A DNA stretch of 64,000 nt from RSA9 sp036381195 (lineage in GTDB: Bacteria > Gemmatimonadota > Gemmatimonadetes > Longimicrobiales > RSA9): assembly GCA_036381195.1 (NCBI GenBank), contig DASVDH010000047.1, forward strand, positions 1 to 64,000. Reading direction: 5' to 3'. The translations under genes were made by a program, and so were the position numbers. The stretch's first letter is position 1; every line of letters begins with the position of its first letter. This document shows positions 44,897 to 53,672 of this stretch, in pieces. A model generated the notes under the pieces. The model was not told where the DNA came from. It saw only the letters and a list, made by a program, of their open reading frames with translations, and ran no database searches.

Positions 44897-45175
44897 CCCG
44901 GTTCCACACCCGAGGACCAGCACTCCAGCCGTGAAAACGCCTGAGCGGTCCCGGAGCGGACGCGGACCAAGCGCGCGGCGGATTCTCGTAGACGACGGTC
45001 ACGCTGCAGTACGGCGCGACCAATTGACCGGGGCGGCGGCCGTGTCCCATCGTGCCGAGCGATCGGACCGTGTCGCCCGGCCGGAGCGACGGCGCGGGGA
45101 ACCCGTGCGGCAGAGCGCCGCGCCGGCCGTCATCGGCGCGACGGATCGATCCAACTCCAATCGGGGAAGGGACGC

Positions 45176-46081
45176 ATGTCGTTCACGAACCGGAGCGTGT
45201 GGCCCCTGCTCGTGGCCCTGGCCGCGGGCTGGGCAAACGGCACCCAGCCGCCCGAGGGCGACGGCGTGACGCTGGTGGCGAAGCGGGCCGGGGGCGACGA
45301 GGCGGCCTCGCCGCCGGGCGCGGGGCCCGAGCGGCTCGCTGCGTCGATCTACCTGGGGCAGGTGTACCCGTCTGGCACGCTGTACCTGGAGGCGTTCGAG
45401 GGAGCGGGCGATCCGGCCGGCGTGCCGGACGCGGAGCGGCTCCTGTTCACCCCGCTGGATGCCGACGTCGACCTTCCGCCGGAGTGGCTGGGCCGGTGGC
45501 TCGAGGCCCGCTGGGTCGGGCGCTCGGATCACGCGGACCCGCCCCGGGCCGAGGGCATGTTATCGCCGGACTCGCCCTGCGCAGGCGGCGACTACGAGCC
45601 GCGGGAAGGCGCCACGTACGCCGCGCGCAGCGCCGCGGCGCATGCGGGAATTCCCTGGCGTGTAGAGGAGTACTTCGCCACGGTCGAGGCCTTCACCTGC
45701 GGGTCGGAGCACGGCCTGCTGCTGTACCAGGCGGACGAGCCGCCACCCCGGTCGTTTCGCGTCCTCGCGGTGCGGCCCGAGGTGCGGATCGCCGAGCTGG
45801 ACCGCTCGGTCGCCGGGCTGCCGCGGCCGCTGACGGCAGAAGAGGAGGCGGCGCTGCGCGAGCGACGCGCGGCCCGCGACGAGTGCACGCTCGAGCCGCG
45901 CGACGTGGACGGCGCCACGCAGATCGTGGCCTTCCGGGAAGCGGACTCCGGCCACCGCGTGCGGGTCTCGAGCTACGTCAGCGCCTGCACCGCGCTGAGC
46001 GAGCACGTCCTGCTGGACGTACTCGCTGGCGACAGCGTGCTCGCGACGTTCCGCATCGTGCGCTGGCGCGGGAACCCCTGA
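45176..46081 (+). CDS. Secreted hypothetical protein
   Basis: 301 residues. Weak signal-like start (SVWPLLVALAAGWANG); the rest is mostly beta/acidic with five Cys, among them SPCAGGDYEPREG, FTCGSEHG, ECTLEPRDVD and SACTALSEHV, likely disulfides in the periplasm. No known domain seen. AAGGGA lies 8 nt upstream of the ATG. It ends 3 nt before the convergent DUF1622 gene. Confidence 0.7.
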   Translation: MSFTNRSVWPLLVALAAGWANGTQPPEGDGVTLVAKRAGGDEAASPPGAGPERLAASIYLGQVYPSGTLYLEAFEGAGDPAGVPDAERLLFTPLDADVDLPPEWLGRWLEARWVGRSDHADPPRAEGMLSPDSPCAGGDYEPREGATYAARSAAAHAGIPWRVEEYFATVEAFTCGSEHGLLLYQADEPPPRSFRVLAVRPEVRIAELDRSVAGLPRPLTAEEEAALRERRAARDECTLEPRDVDGATQIVAFREADSGHRVRVSSYVSACTALSEHVLLDVLAGDSVLATFRIVRWRGNP

Positions 46082-46084
46082 ACA

Positions 46085-46478
46085 TCAGCGCGGCCGGCCG
46101 CTCCGCCTCCACGGCAACCGGCCCTCGATCTCGGCCGAGAGCGCGAAGCTGAGGAACGTCCGGATCAGCACGATGATCGCGAGGACACCGACGCTGCGGA
46201 AGCTCGGCTCGATGGCGACGGTGCGGATGATGTCCGCGGCGACGAGGAACTCGAGGCCGAGCAGGATGGAGCGTCCGAGGCCGACGCGGTAGCGGCGGTA
46301 TGCGTCGTCGAGCGCGGCCTTCGCGGCGAGCTCGCGCACGAACGCGAAGGTGGCGACGGCGGCGCCGATCACGATGGCCGCGATCCCGGCGCGCCTGGAT
46401 GACCGCCGCGGCCCACCGCGCGATGTGGGTGTAGGCGGCCGGCTCCGGCAGGGCAACCGGGCCGGCCGCCTCTTGCAT
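46085..46478 (-). pseudogene. DUF1622 membrane protein, apparently frameshifted
   Basis: The 3' frame (46085 up to about 46400) encodes AGIAAIVIGAAVATFAF, SILLGLEFLVAADIIRTVAIEPSF and LIRTFLSFALSAEIEGR, the DUF1622 three-helix pattern. The start of the family, MQEAAGPVALPEPAAYTHIARWAAAVIQ, lies in another frame from the ATG at 46478. One extra base in GGCGCGCC near 46393 separates the two; without it the protein would be about 130 residues and continuous. Either a real mutation or a sequencing error. The ATG overlaps the stop of the amidohydrolase upstream on the same strand. Confidence 0.75.
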
Positions 46479-47902
46479 CACCGCACGCCGACCAGGCCCT
46501 TCACGGCCTCAATCAGCTTCGCGGAGTCGTAGCCGATCCCGTCCTTGAAGACCACGGTCACGTTGCGGATCTCGGCCGGGGTGGCGACGGGGTTGCCGCG
46601 GATGACGACGAGGTCCGCCTTCTTGCCTTGCGTGATCGAGCCCAGCTCGTCGTCGATGCCGAGCACCTTCGCGCCGTTGAGACTCATGACCTTGATCGCC
46701 TCGACGGGCGTGAAGCCGGCCTCGATCAGGAGCTCGTAGTTGCGCTGATCGCCGAAGCCGGGCAGCGCGCCGCCGATGCCGGTGGGGTCCACACCCGCGG
46801 CGAGCAGGCCGCCCGCCCGGGCGAACGCGAGCTCGAACTGCTGTGCCCTGCGGAACACCTCGGGCATGACGGACGTGGCGGCGTTGCGCGAGAACTGCTC
46901 GCGCGTGCGCAGGTACTCCTCGCGCGTCTCGGGGGACATCGCATCGAGCACGCGCTGCTCGAGCGGCGGACGGTTCGGGACGGTGAGCTCGTAGACGGCG
47001 AGCGTGGACGTCATGGCCACGCCGTTCTCGACCATCTCGCGGATGGTCTGCTGCACCTCGGGGCTGGACACCTCGACGTCCGCCAGGCGGCCGCGCATGC
47101 CGGCCGGGCAGACATCCGGCTCCTTCTCGGGGTCCCAGTCGCTGTTGGTGAAGAAGCCGTGCTCGAGGTTGTCGATGCCGAGCGCGACTGCCTCGCGGAA
47201 GGAGACCGAGCACAGGTGGCCGGTGACCTTGAGGCCGCGCCGGTGCGCCTCCTCGATCGCCGCCTTCAGCTCCTCGCGGCTGATCTGCGCGTACGCCTTG
47301 AACCAGCTCGCGCCCTCCTCGGCCCAGTAGGCGACGACGCGGCGCGCGTCCTCCGGCGCGTTGACCTGCATCATGTGGGAGCTGCCGCTGGGCCCGTTCA
47401 GGTACGGCCCGGTCACGAACATGCGCGGCCCCGGCACCCTGCCCTGCTCGATCGCGCGCTTGAGGTTCAGCTCGGCGTACGGCGATGCGGCGCCGGTCGT
47501 GCGGATCGTCGTGACGCCGCTGGCGAGGTACAGGCGGGGCGCGCTGTAGGAGAGCTGGACGCTGCGGGCCGTCGTCGTGTAGAACGTGTGGTTGTGCATG
47601 CCGACGAGGCCCGGGATCACCGTGTGGCCGCTCAGGTCCATCGTGTGCGCGCCGGCCGGCGGCTTGACCTGCGCGGCTGGCCCGACCGCGGTGATCCGGC
47701 CGTTCTCGATGATGATGGTCTGGTCCTCAGCGGGCGGCGCGCCCGTGCCATCCACGACGCGCACGTGTGTGAGGGCGACGACGGGCGCGTCCACGACGAC
47801 GTAGCGTCTCACCTCCTCCGAGAGCTGCGGTCGCGCTTGCGCCGCAGCGGCCTGGGCTGCGGCGAGGACGAGGGTGACTGTGGCGCTCAGCATGGCTCTC
47901 AT
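46478..47902 (-). CDS. Secreted amidohydrolase with full metal site
   Basis: 474 residues from ATG 47902 (AGGAG 7 nt upstream). Signal peptide MRAMLSATVTLVLAAAQAAAAQ. Complete binuclear site: MHNHTF, WFKAY (Lys), VTGHLCS, NLEHGFF and AGVDPTG. Closest in pattern to imidazolonepropionase/prolidase-like exported enzymes. Probably hydrolyses a cyclic amide or a dipeptide-like substrate. Confidence 0.9.
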   Translation of the reverse strand: MRAMLSATVTLVLAAAQAAAAQARPQLSEEVRRYVVVDAPVVALTHVRVVDGTGAPPAEDQTIIIENGRITAVGPAAQVKPPAGAHTMDLSGHTVIPGLVGMHNHTFYTTTARSVQLSYSAPRLYLASGVTTIRTTGAASPYAELNLKRAIEQGRVPGPRMFVTGPYLNGPSGSSHMMQVNAPEDARRVVAYWAEEGASWFKAYAQISREELKAAIEEAHRRGLKVTGHLCSVSFREAVALGIDNLEHGFFTNSDWDPEKEPDVCPAGMRGRLADVEVSSPEVQQTIREMVENGVAMTSTLAVYELTVPNRPPLEQRVLDAMSPETREEYLRTREQFSRNAATSVMPEVFRRAQQFELAFARAGGLLAAGVDPTGIGGALPGFGDQRNYELLIEAGFTPVEAIKVMSLNGAKVLGIDDELGSITQGKKADLVVIRGNPVATPAEIRNVTVVFKDGIGYDSAKLIEAVKGLVGVR

Positions 47903-48294
47903 CGCGCACTCCTGTGTGCCGGAAACGGGCTGGGCGGGGGCGGCACCGGAACAGCCGTGGCAGCGGTGCGCCCCGCTGGGCGTCCCGTGCGGCGGCCCGA
48001 CGGCCGCCGCGGTGCGGGGGCAATCTCGCGGAGACCGGCGCCGTGTCAAGGCGCACAGCGGCACGGCGGCGCTACGCCGCCAGGACCGGGTCGACCTGGG
48101 CTCTGTCCCCCGCCAGAGCCACGCGACCGCGCCGATCGGGCACGTGGTGGAGAGCCATTTGCACAGAGAGCCCGAGATCCGTCGCACGTGAGGTGCGGCC
48201 GCACCGGCACGCGAGTGGCCGCAGGCCACGCCCGTTTCGAGCCAACCCTGGCCGGGGCCTCGGAAGGTCGGCACCATGCCCATGATGTTCGCCG
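47903..48294. other. Divergent gap without recognisable features
   Basis: 392 bp between the amidohydrolase and sugar transferase starts. GC-rich; no RNA, repeat or clear promoter found by eye. Confidence 0.4.
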
Positions 48295-49305
48295 ATGGCG
48301 CGCCGGCGTAACGCCCGGCGCTCCTCCGCCGCCCGCCGCCGGACCGCGCGGACCACCGCCGCTCCGCAGACCTCGCCTGCACCGCAGGCCGCGGCCGCGG
48401 CGCAGACTCCGCCGGTGGCGCGGAGCTCGCCCGCGGCGCGGAAACCGCCGCCGGCGCAGACGCCACCCGCGCCGCGCCACTCGCCGACGCCCCCGCCCGC
48501 AGTCCGCCCCACGCCGATGGTCCCGCTGCTGCCGCCACCCCGCCCGCGTCCCCGCGGCGGGAAAGCGAAGCGTGCCTTCGACCTCGCCTTCGCCTCGCTC
48601 GCCCTGCTGCTCTTCGCGCCGCTGCTCGCGCTGACGGCACTCGCGATCCGCGCGGCCAGCCCCGGGCCTGTGTTCATCCGGCTGCCGCGCGTGGGCCAGC
48701 GAGGCCGCGTCTTCGAGCTGCTCAAGCTGAGGACCACACACGTGACCGGCCCGCCCGGCAGGAACGGCTCCGCGCCCGGCGACCCGCGCGTGTTCCGGCT
48801 CGGCGCGCTCGTGCGCGCCAGCCAGCTGGACGAGCTGCCGCAGCTCCTCAACGTGATCCGCGGGGACATGTCCGTGGTGGGGCCGCGGCCCGAGGACCCG
48901 GAGACCGTGCGGCGCCATTACACGCTCGCACAGCGCCGGGCGCTGCGCGTCCGGCCGGGTCTGATCAGCCCCGGCACGATCTACCTCTTCACGCGCGAGG
49001 CCGCGCTGCTCGCGGCCAGGGACCCCGAGCACGCGTACGCGGAATGGCTGCTCCCGGCGAAGCGCAGGTTCGAGTGTTCCTATCCGCGACGTGCGCGGCT
49101 CCGCTACGACTTCGCCCTGATGTGGCGGGCGCTGCGCGCGATGGTCGTCGCTGGCCTGGTCGGCCGCCCCTTCCCCGATCCGGCCGCGCACCCCGCTGCG
49201 CAGCATGCTGCGGGGGCGGGGCCGGAGCACGGGGCGGTGGCCGCGGCGGCCCTGCCGGACCGCCGTCCCCCGCGTTCGCTCGCGGGCAGGCCGGCCGCGA
49301 GGTAG
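48295..49305 (+). CDS. Bacterial sugar transferase (WcaJ/WbaP-like) with Ala/Pro-rich arm
   Basis: 336 residues from ATG 48295; an internal ATG at 48517 would omit the arm. Residues about 90-245 match polyprenyl-phosphate glycosylphosphotransferases: KRAFDLAFASLALLLFAPLLALTALAI (reentrant membrane helix), SPGPVFIRLPRVGQRGRVFELLKLRT, LDELPQLLNVIRGDMSVVGPRPE and RPGLISPGTI. It transfers a sugar phosphate to undecaprenyl phosphate to start a glycan. The first 80 residues are low-complexity (PAPQAAAAAQTPP style) and the tail Ala/Pro-rich. No other glycan genes nearby. Confidence 0.85.
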   Translation: MARRRNARRSSAARRRTARTTAAPQTSPAPQAAAAAQTPPVARSSPAARKPPPAQTPPAPRHSPTPPPAVRPTPMVPLLPPPRPRPRGGKAKRAFDLAFASLALLLFAPLLALTALAIRAASPGPVFIRLPRVGQRGRVFELLKLRTTHVTGPPGRNGSAPGDPRVFRLGALVRASQLDELPQLLNVIRGDMSVVGPRPEDPETVRRHYTLAQRRALRVRPGLISPGTIYLFTREAALLAARDPEHAYAEWLLPAKRRFECSYPRRARLRYDFALMWRALRAMVVAGLVGRPFPDPAAHPAAQHAAGAGPEHGAVAAAALPDRRPPRSLAGRPAAR

Positions 49306-49475
49306 GCGCGGGGGGCGATCGTCCGCGCGAGATCGATCCTGCAACGAGCCGAGAACTGGCCGGGGGCGATGTCGGTGGTGGGGGCGTGGGACGCTCGCTC
49401 ACGCGCGCGGGCGGGCCCGGCCGACCCTTCGAGCCGCCCGGGTGGTGCCCCGAGCGGCGGCGGCCCAGGCCGGCG

Positions 49476-51698
49476 TCACCGGCCCGCGTCGTCCGGCACC
49501 ACCTCGAACACCGTCATCATCCCGGCCTCGAGGTGTTCCGCGACGTGGCAGTGCAGCATCCACCGGCCGGGGTTGGTCAGCTCGAGCAGCAGTTCAGCGG
49601 TCGCGCCCACGGGCAGCAGCACGGTGTCCTTCCAGACCAGGTTCTCGTTCGGCACGCCGTTCACGGAGAGGATCAGGAAGCGCTGCCCGTGGATGTGGAT
49701 CGGGTGCTGCATCGCGTGGGCGGCGTAGCGGTTGTTGGTGAGCCGCAGCTTCACGACGTCGCCCACGCGGAAGCGCCAGGCGATGTCCATGTTCTCGCGG
49801 CCCGTCGCCGGATCGCGCAGCACCCACTTCACCTCGCGCGTCGTCGCGATCCAGTTCATCTCGGGCATGGTGCCGCTCCACTCGACCGGGTTGAAGTAGA
49901 GCGAGTCCATGCGCACGAGCGGGCCCATGGGGAACGGCAGCTCGCCCAGCTCGACCGTGAGCACGAGGTCCTTCTCCACCGGCGCGTCGAAGTAGCGGCG
50001 GTACGGCTCGATCTCAGCGCTCACCTCCCGGTACGCGCGCAGCCGGGAGAACGCGGCGCCGTGGTCCGGCACCGCGGGCTCTTCGGCCACGCGCACGATG
50101 CCAAGCGTGTCCACCTCGGGGAAGAAGTAGCCGAACAGGTGGTTGATCGACTGGATCCGGTTCTCGAGCGCGGATGTGCCCGGCGTCTCGAAGCGCACGT
50201 CCACAACGTAGCGCTCCGCGGGCGCGATGACGACGCTCTCGACCCACTCCTCGTGCTCGAAGCGGCTCACGTCCGAGGCGACGACCTTCATGCGTGCGCC
50301 GGTGAACGAGACGTTGAACGTGCGCGTGTTCGCCACGTTGGTCAGGAAGAACCGCACGACCTCGCCCCGCTTCACGCTCAGCTCGTAGCGCGGCTCGCCG
50401 TTGACGAGCAGCACGTTGCCGAAGCGGCCCATGAGCGCGTGCGTGGCGTGCTCGCGGCCATACGGGACGAGCCCGTCGTCCGCGAGCAGCAGGTCGTCCA
50501 GCATGAGGACTTCCTCGCGGTTCGCGGGGCCGTAGTAGTCCGGCCGCGGCGAACGCACGAGCAGGTTGCCGTAGAGCCCGAGGTCCTGCTGCACGTCCTC
50601 GCGGTGGTGCGGATGGTACCAGTAGATGCCCGCATCCGGGAAACGCACCACGTACGTGAAGCTGCCGCCGGGCGGCACCGGGTCCTGCGTGACGTGAGGC
50701 ACGCCGTCGTAGCGGTTGTCCAACCGGATGCCATGCCAGTGCACGGCGGTCGGCATGTCCAGCCGGTTGGTGAACTCGACGACGATGCTCGTCCCCTGAT
50801 CCACGTGGATCAGCGGCCCCGGGTACTGGCCGTTGAAGCCATACATGACCAGCGTGCGGCCGCGGATGCGGCGCCGCACGAGCCCCGCTTCGAGCCGCAG
50901 CGTGTCCCCGTCACGGAGGCGCACGAGCCGGCGCGGGATCGCATCGGCGAGGGTGGCGGGGTCGGCGGAAGGGAGGAAGGGCGCGACGGCAGGCCGGAAC
51001 CGCATCAGCGCCTCCGGCATCGAGACCTTCGGGTGCATGGGTGGCGCGATCCACGCCTCCCCGGGCGCGCCGGCCGCCTTTGCCTCCCCGTGTGCGTGCC
51101 CGCCGTGCCCGTGCGCGGCGGCGGCGCTGTCCCCGCCCGCCGCCGCGGCCGCGAGGAGGAACGGCAGGTCGTGCGGCTGCATGAGCATGCTCGCCGACTG
51201 GCCGCGCAGCACGAGGCGGCCGGCGCGCTGCTCGACATCCGGCGACGCCTCGGCCGTGACCAGCACCAGGAACTTGTTGAACGCGACGAGGCCCTCGGCC
51301 CCAGCCTCGTCATCGACGACGCCCAGCTTGACCACGGGATCGAGGACGGGCGTCGTCGCCCAGGCGATGTACGTCGTGTAGGGCCCGAGCGCTGACGGCT
51401 CCGGCAGCCCGCGCGCGGTCACGCGCACGCGGTGCACGTGCTCGCCATCCCGCGTCACGGCCGTGCCGAACGGCGTGGGCACCCACCGCAACTCCGCCGT
51501 CCCGGTCGCCGCGGGCGCGGCGTCCGTCGGCAGCAGCGTGATGCAGTGGAGGTCGGCTGCGGGCTCGCCGGGTACCGCCCGCGCGTCCGCGCACGCCGGC
51601 GATCCTGCGCCGACACGCGGCGCACGCACCGCCCCCGGCTGCGCCGGCGCCAGGCCACAGAGGAGGAGCACCAGCGCGCGGCGCGCGGGCCGGCTCAT
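49476..51698 (-). CDS. Large multicopper oxidase with extra N-terminal domain
   Basis: 740 residues with signal peptide MSRPARRALVLLLCGLAPAQPGAVRA. Residues about 265-740 have all copper motifs: HWHGIRLDNR, WYHPHHREDVQ, HPIHIHGQRFL and HCHVAEHLEAGM (type 1, 2 and 3 ligands). Residues about 45-255 form a separate beta-rich domain (FNKFLVLVTAEAS) and end in a His-rich linker (HGHGGHAHGE), possibly copper-binding. Oxidises phenols, metals or Cu(I) in the periplasm with O2. Confidence 0.93.
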   Translation of the reverse strand: MSRPARRALVLLLCGLAPAQPGAVRAPRVGAGSPACADARAVPGEPAADLHCITLLPTDAAPAATGTAELRWVPTPFGTAVTRDGEHVHRVRVTARGLPEPSALGPYTTYIAWATTPVLDPVVKLGVVDDEAGAEGLVAFNKFLVLVTAEASPDVEQRAGRLVLRGQSASMLMQPHDLPFLLAAAAAGGDSAAAAHGHGGHAHGEAKAAGAPGEAWIAPPMHPKVSMPEALMRFRPAVAPFLPSADPATLADAIPRRLVRLRDGDTLRLEAGLVRRRIRGRTLVMYGFNGQYPGPLIHVDQGTSIVVEFTNRLDMPTAVHWHGIRLDNRYDGVPHVTQDPVPPGGSFTYVVRFPDAGIYWYHPHHREDVQQDLGLYGNLLVRSPRPDYYGPANREEVLMLDDLLLADDGLVPYGREHATHALMGRFGNVLLVNGEPRYELSVKRGEVVRFFLTNVANTRTFNVSFTGARMKVVASDVSRFEHEEWVESVVIAPAERYVVDVRFETPGTSALENRIQSINHLFGYFFPEVDTLGIVRVAEEPAVPDHGAAFSRLRAYREVSAEIEPYRRYFDAPVEKDLVLTVELGELPFPMGPLVRMDSLYFNPVEWSGTMPEMNWIATTREVKWVLRDPATGRENMDIAWRFRVGDVVKLRLTNNRYAAHAMQHPIHIHGQRFLILSVNGVPNENLVWKDTVLLPVGATAELLLELTNPGRWMLHCHVAEHLEAGMMTVFEVVPDDAGR

Positions 51699-51860
51699 CG
51701 CGGCCCCTCCGCCCCGGCGGCTGCGCCGCCACGGGCGCGCGCTGCCGGCCCGCTCGCCGCCGCGTGCCGCGGCTCCAGGCGGGATTCGTCCAACGCGTGT
51801 CTCGGCTGCCGCATCGGGATCCGGGTGTGGAGGGGGAAGCGGCGGGCGCGCGCCATCCCG

Positions 51861-52640
51861 CTACATCCTGTGCAACACGGTCGCGCTCCGCTGCGCGGTC
51901 GGGAGGATCACCATCTCGAACACGTTGACGTGCGGCGGGGCGTTGACCACGTAGAGCACTGCGTCCGCGATGTCGTCCGCCGTGAGGGGCTGGAAACCCT
52001 GATAGACGCTGCGCGCGCGCTCGCGGTCGCCCTTGAAGCGGACCAGCGAGAACTCCGTCTCGACCATGCCCGGATCGATGCTCGAGACGCGGATCGGCGT
52101 CCCGACCAGGTCCAGCGCGAGCGCCTGGTTCAGCGCGCGCACCGCGTGCTTGGTCGCCGTGTACACGTTGCCCTTCGGGTAGACCTGGTGGCCGGCGATG
52201 CTGCCGAGGTTGACCACGTGGCCGCGGCCACGCTCCACCATATGGGGCAGGAACGCGCGCGTGACGTACAGCAGACCCTTGATGTTGGTGTCGATCATGC
52301 GCTCCCAGTCGTCCGGGTCGCCCTCGTGCAGCGGGCTCAGGCCCACTGCGAGGCCGGCGTTGTTCACGAGCACGTCCGGCACCCAGCCGTTGGAGACGAG
52401 TGCCTCCGCCTCGCGGAACACGGCGGCGCGGTCCCGTACGTCCACGGCGGCAATGCGCACGGACGCGCCGTGCCGCGTCTCGAGGTCGGCGGCGAGCGCC
52501 TCCAGCCGGTCCACGCGCCTCGCCCACAGCACCAGGTCGGCGCCCGCGGCGGCGAACCGCCGCGCGCACGCCTCGCCGATGCCCGCGCTGGCGCCGGTCA
52601 CCAGCACCGCGCGGCCACGGATCCGGTCCGCGCCGCTCAT
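51861..52640 (-). CDS. Short-chain dehydrogenase/reductase (YdfG-like)
   Basis: 259 residues. TGASAGIGEACARRF (NADP-binding GxxxGxG), NNAGLAVG, the catalytic S in NLGSIAG and the YTATKHA tetrad Tyr/Lys, then PGMVETEF. The PGMVETEFSLVRFKGD and NVFEMVILPTAQRSA segments are typical of YdfG/serine 3-dehydrogenase-type enzymes. Reduces 3-hydroxy acids or related carbonyls. Monocistronic by position. Confidence 0.92.
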   Translation of the reverse strand: MSGADRIRGRAVLVTGASAGIGEACARRFAAAGADLVLWARRVDRLEALAADLETRHGASVRIAAVDVRDRAAVFREAEALVSNGWVPDVLVNNAGLAVGLSPLHEGDPDDWERMIDTNIKGLLYVTRAFLPHMVERGRGHVVNLGSIAGHQVYPKGNVYTATKHAVRALNQALALDLVGTPIRVSSIDPGMVETEFSLVRFKGDRERARSVYQGFQPLTADDIADAVLYVVNAPPHVNVFEMVILPTAQRSATVLHRM

Positions 52641-52977
52641 TGCACCGCCCCCCTCTGGCTCGACGGGCCGACCGCGAGGCCGGGTTCCGCACGCGTCCTC
52701 GTGTCGAGCAGGTCCGGGATCGGGGTGCGCTGCCCCTGACGCAGCGCCCTGTGTGCCGTCATCATGGGGATCCGACGGTGTTGGGAACGTGTCGTCCTAT
52801 CGGGGGGAAGATTGTCGCACGCGGCCCCGCCCGCCGCAAGCGGCGGCCGCGCGTCGCGCGCTGCGGCCAGGCGGGGTGCGCTCGCCCGGCTGGCCCCGAC
52901 GCTCTGCGGAGCCCTCGCGCCTGCGCCTCCACCATGGACTGCCTACGCGCTCGCGCGGCGTGGCAGCGCTGACGCCC
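52641..52977. other. Gap upstream of the SDR gene
   Basis: 337 bp, GC-rich, no gene or repeat recognised. Should hold the SDR promoter; GTTGGGAACGTG followed by GTCCTATCGG near 52776-52802 is the least GC-rich part. Confidence 0.35.
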
Positions 52978-53646
52978 TCACGCCCGCGGCTCGATCATCC
53001 CGAAGGCCTGGGGCTCGCGGTCCAGCGGGCCCGCGACCCACACACGCGCGCCGACCCACGCCTCGAGCGCGGCCGGCGGCCGGACCAGCGGGATGCGCCG
53101 GCCGTCTGCCGTCACGAGCACGAGCCGGCCGGCTTCGCGCTCGAGCCGCCCGTCCACCGCGGGCTGGCCGTCCACGGCCGTCACGGTGAAGGACACGGCC
53201 TCCAGGGCGGGGCCCGGCGTCGTGCCGGAGGTGGGCCGCCCCACGGCAACCACTTCCGCCCCGGCGACCCGCGCGAGCGCCTCTCGTTGCGGGCCGACCA
53301 GCTCGACCTCCGCGCCGCCGCCGGCGGGCCGGAGCACCACGCGCCCGAGCGGCTCCGCGCCCACGACCGCGACGATCCCGCGCAGCGTGTCCGCCGCCGT
53401 GGCAGCGCGGGACGCGCCCCGCGGCTCCCCCGCCGGCCTGCCGCCGTTGCACGCGAAGGCGGCCATCGCCGCCAGCGCGGCGGCGGCCAATCCCCGCCCG
53501 ACCCGTTCCCTGGCCGGTCGGCCGCCCCGCGGCCGCTCGCGCCCGCGCGCCTTCCGCTTCGCCGCGGCGGCGGCGAGCGCCACCACCCCCTCCGTGCGCC
53601 CCACTGGACCCTCACGATGCGGAGCCGGCAGCGCGTTCGGCGGCAT
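52978..53646 (-). CDS. Putative lipoprotein
   Basis: 222 residues from ATG 53646, 27 nt after the metallopeptidase-like lipoprotein gene and on the same strand. A basic Ala/Arg-rich start is followed by a hydrophobic run and lipobox LAAMAAFAC at about 59-67. The rest repeats a beta pattern (GRVVLRPAGGGAEVELVG, GRLVLVTADGRRIPLV, GARVWVAGPL) resembling small OB- or barrel-like folds. The long basic lead before the lipobox is unusual, so the real start may be an internal codon. Function unknown. Confidence 0.65.
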   Translation of the reverse strand: MPPNALPAPHREGPVGRTEGVVALAAAAAKRKARGRERPRGGRPARERVGRGLAAAALAAMAAFACNGGRPAGEPRGASRAATAADTLRGIVAVVGAEPLGRVVLRPAGGGAEVELVGPQREALARVAGAEVVAVGRPTSGTTPGPALEAVSFTVTAVDGQPAVDGRLEREAGRLVLVTADGRRIPLVRPPAALEAWVGARVWVAGPLDREPQAFGMIEPRA

Positions 53647-53672
53647 GTCGTCGCGCAACCCCTGCACGCGCC

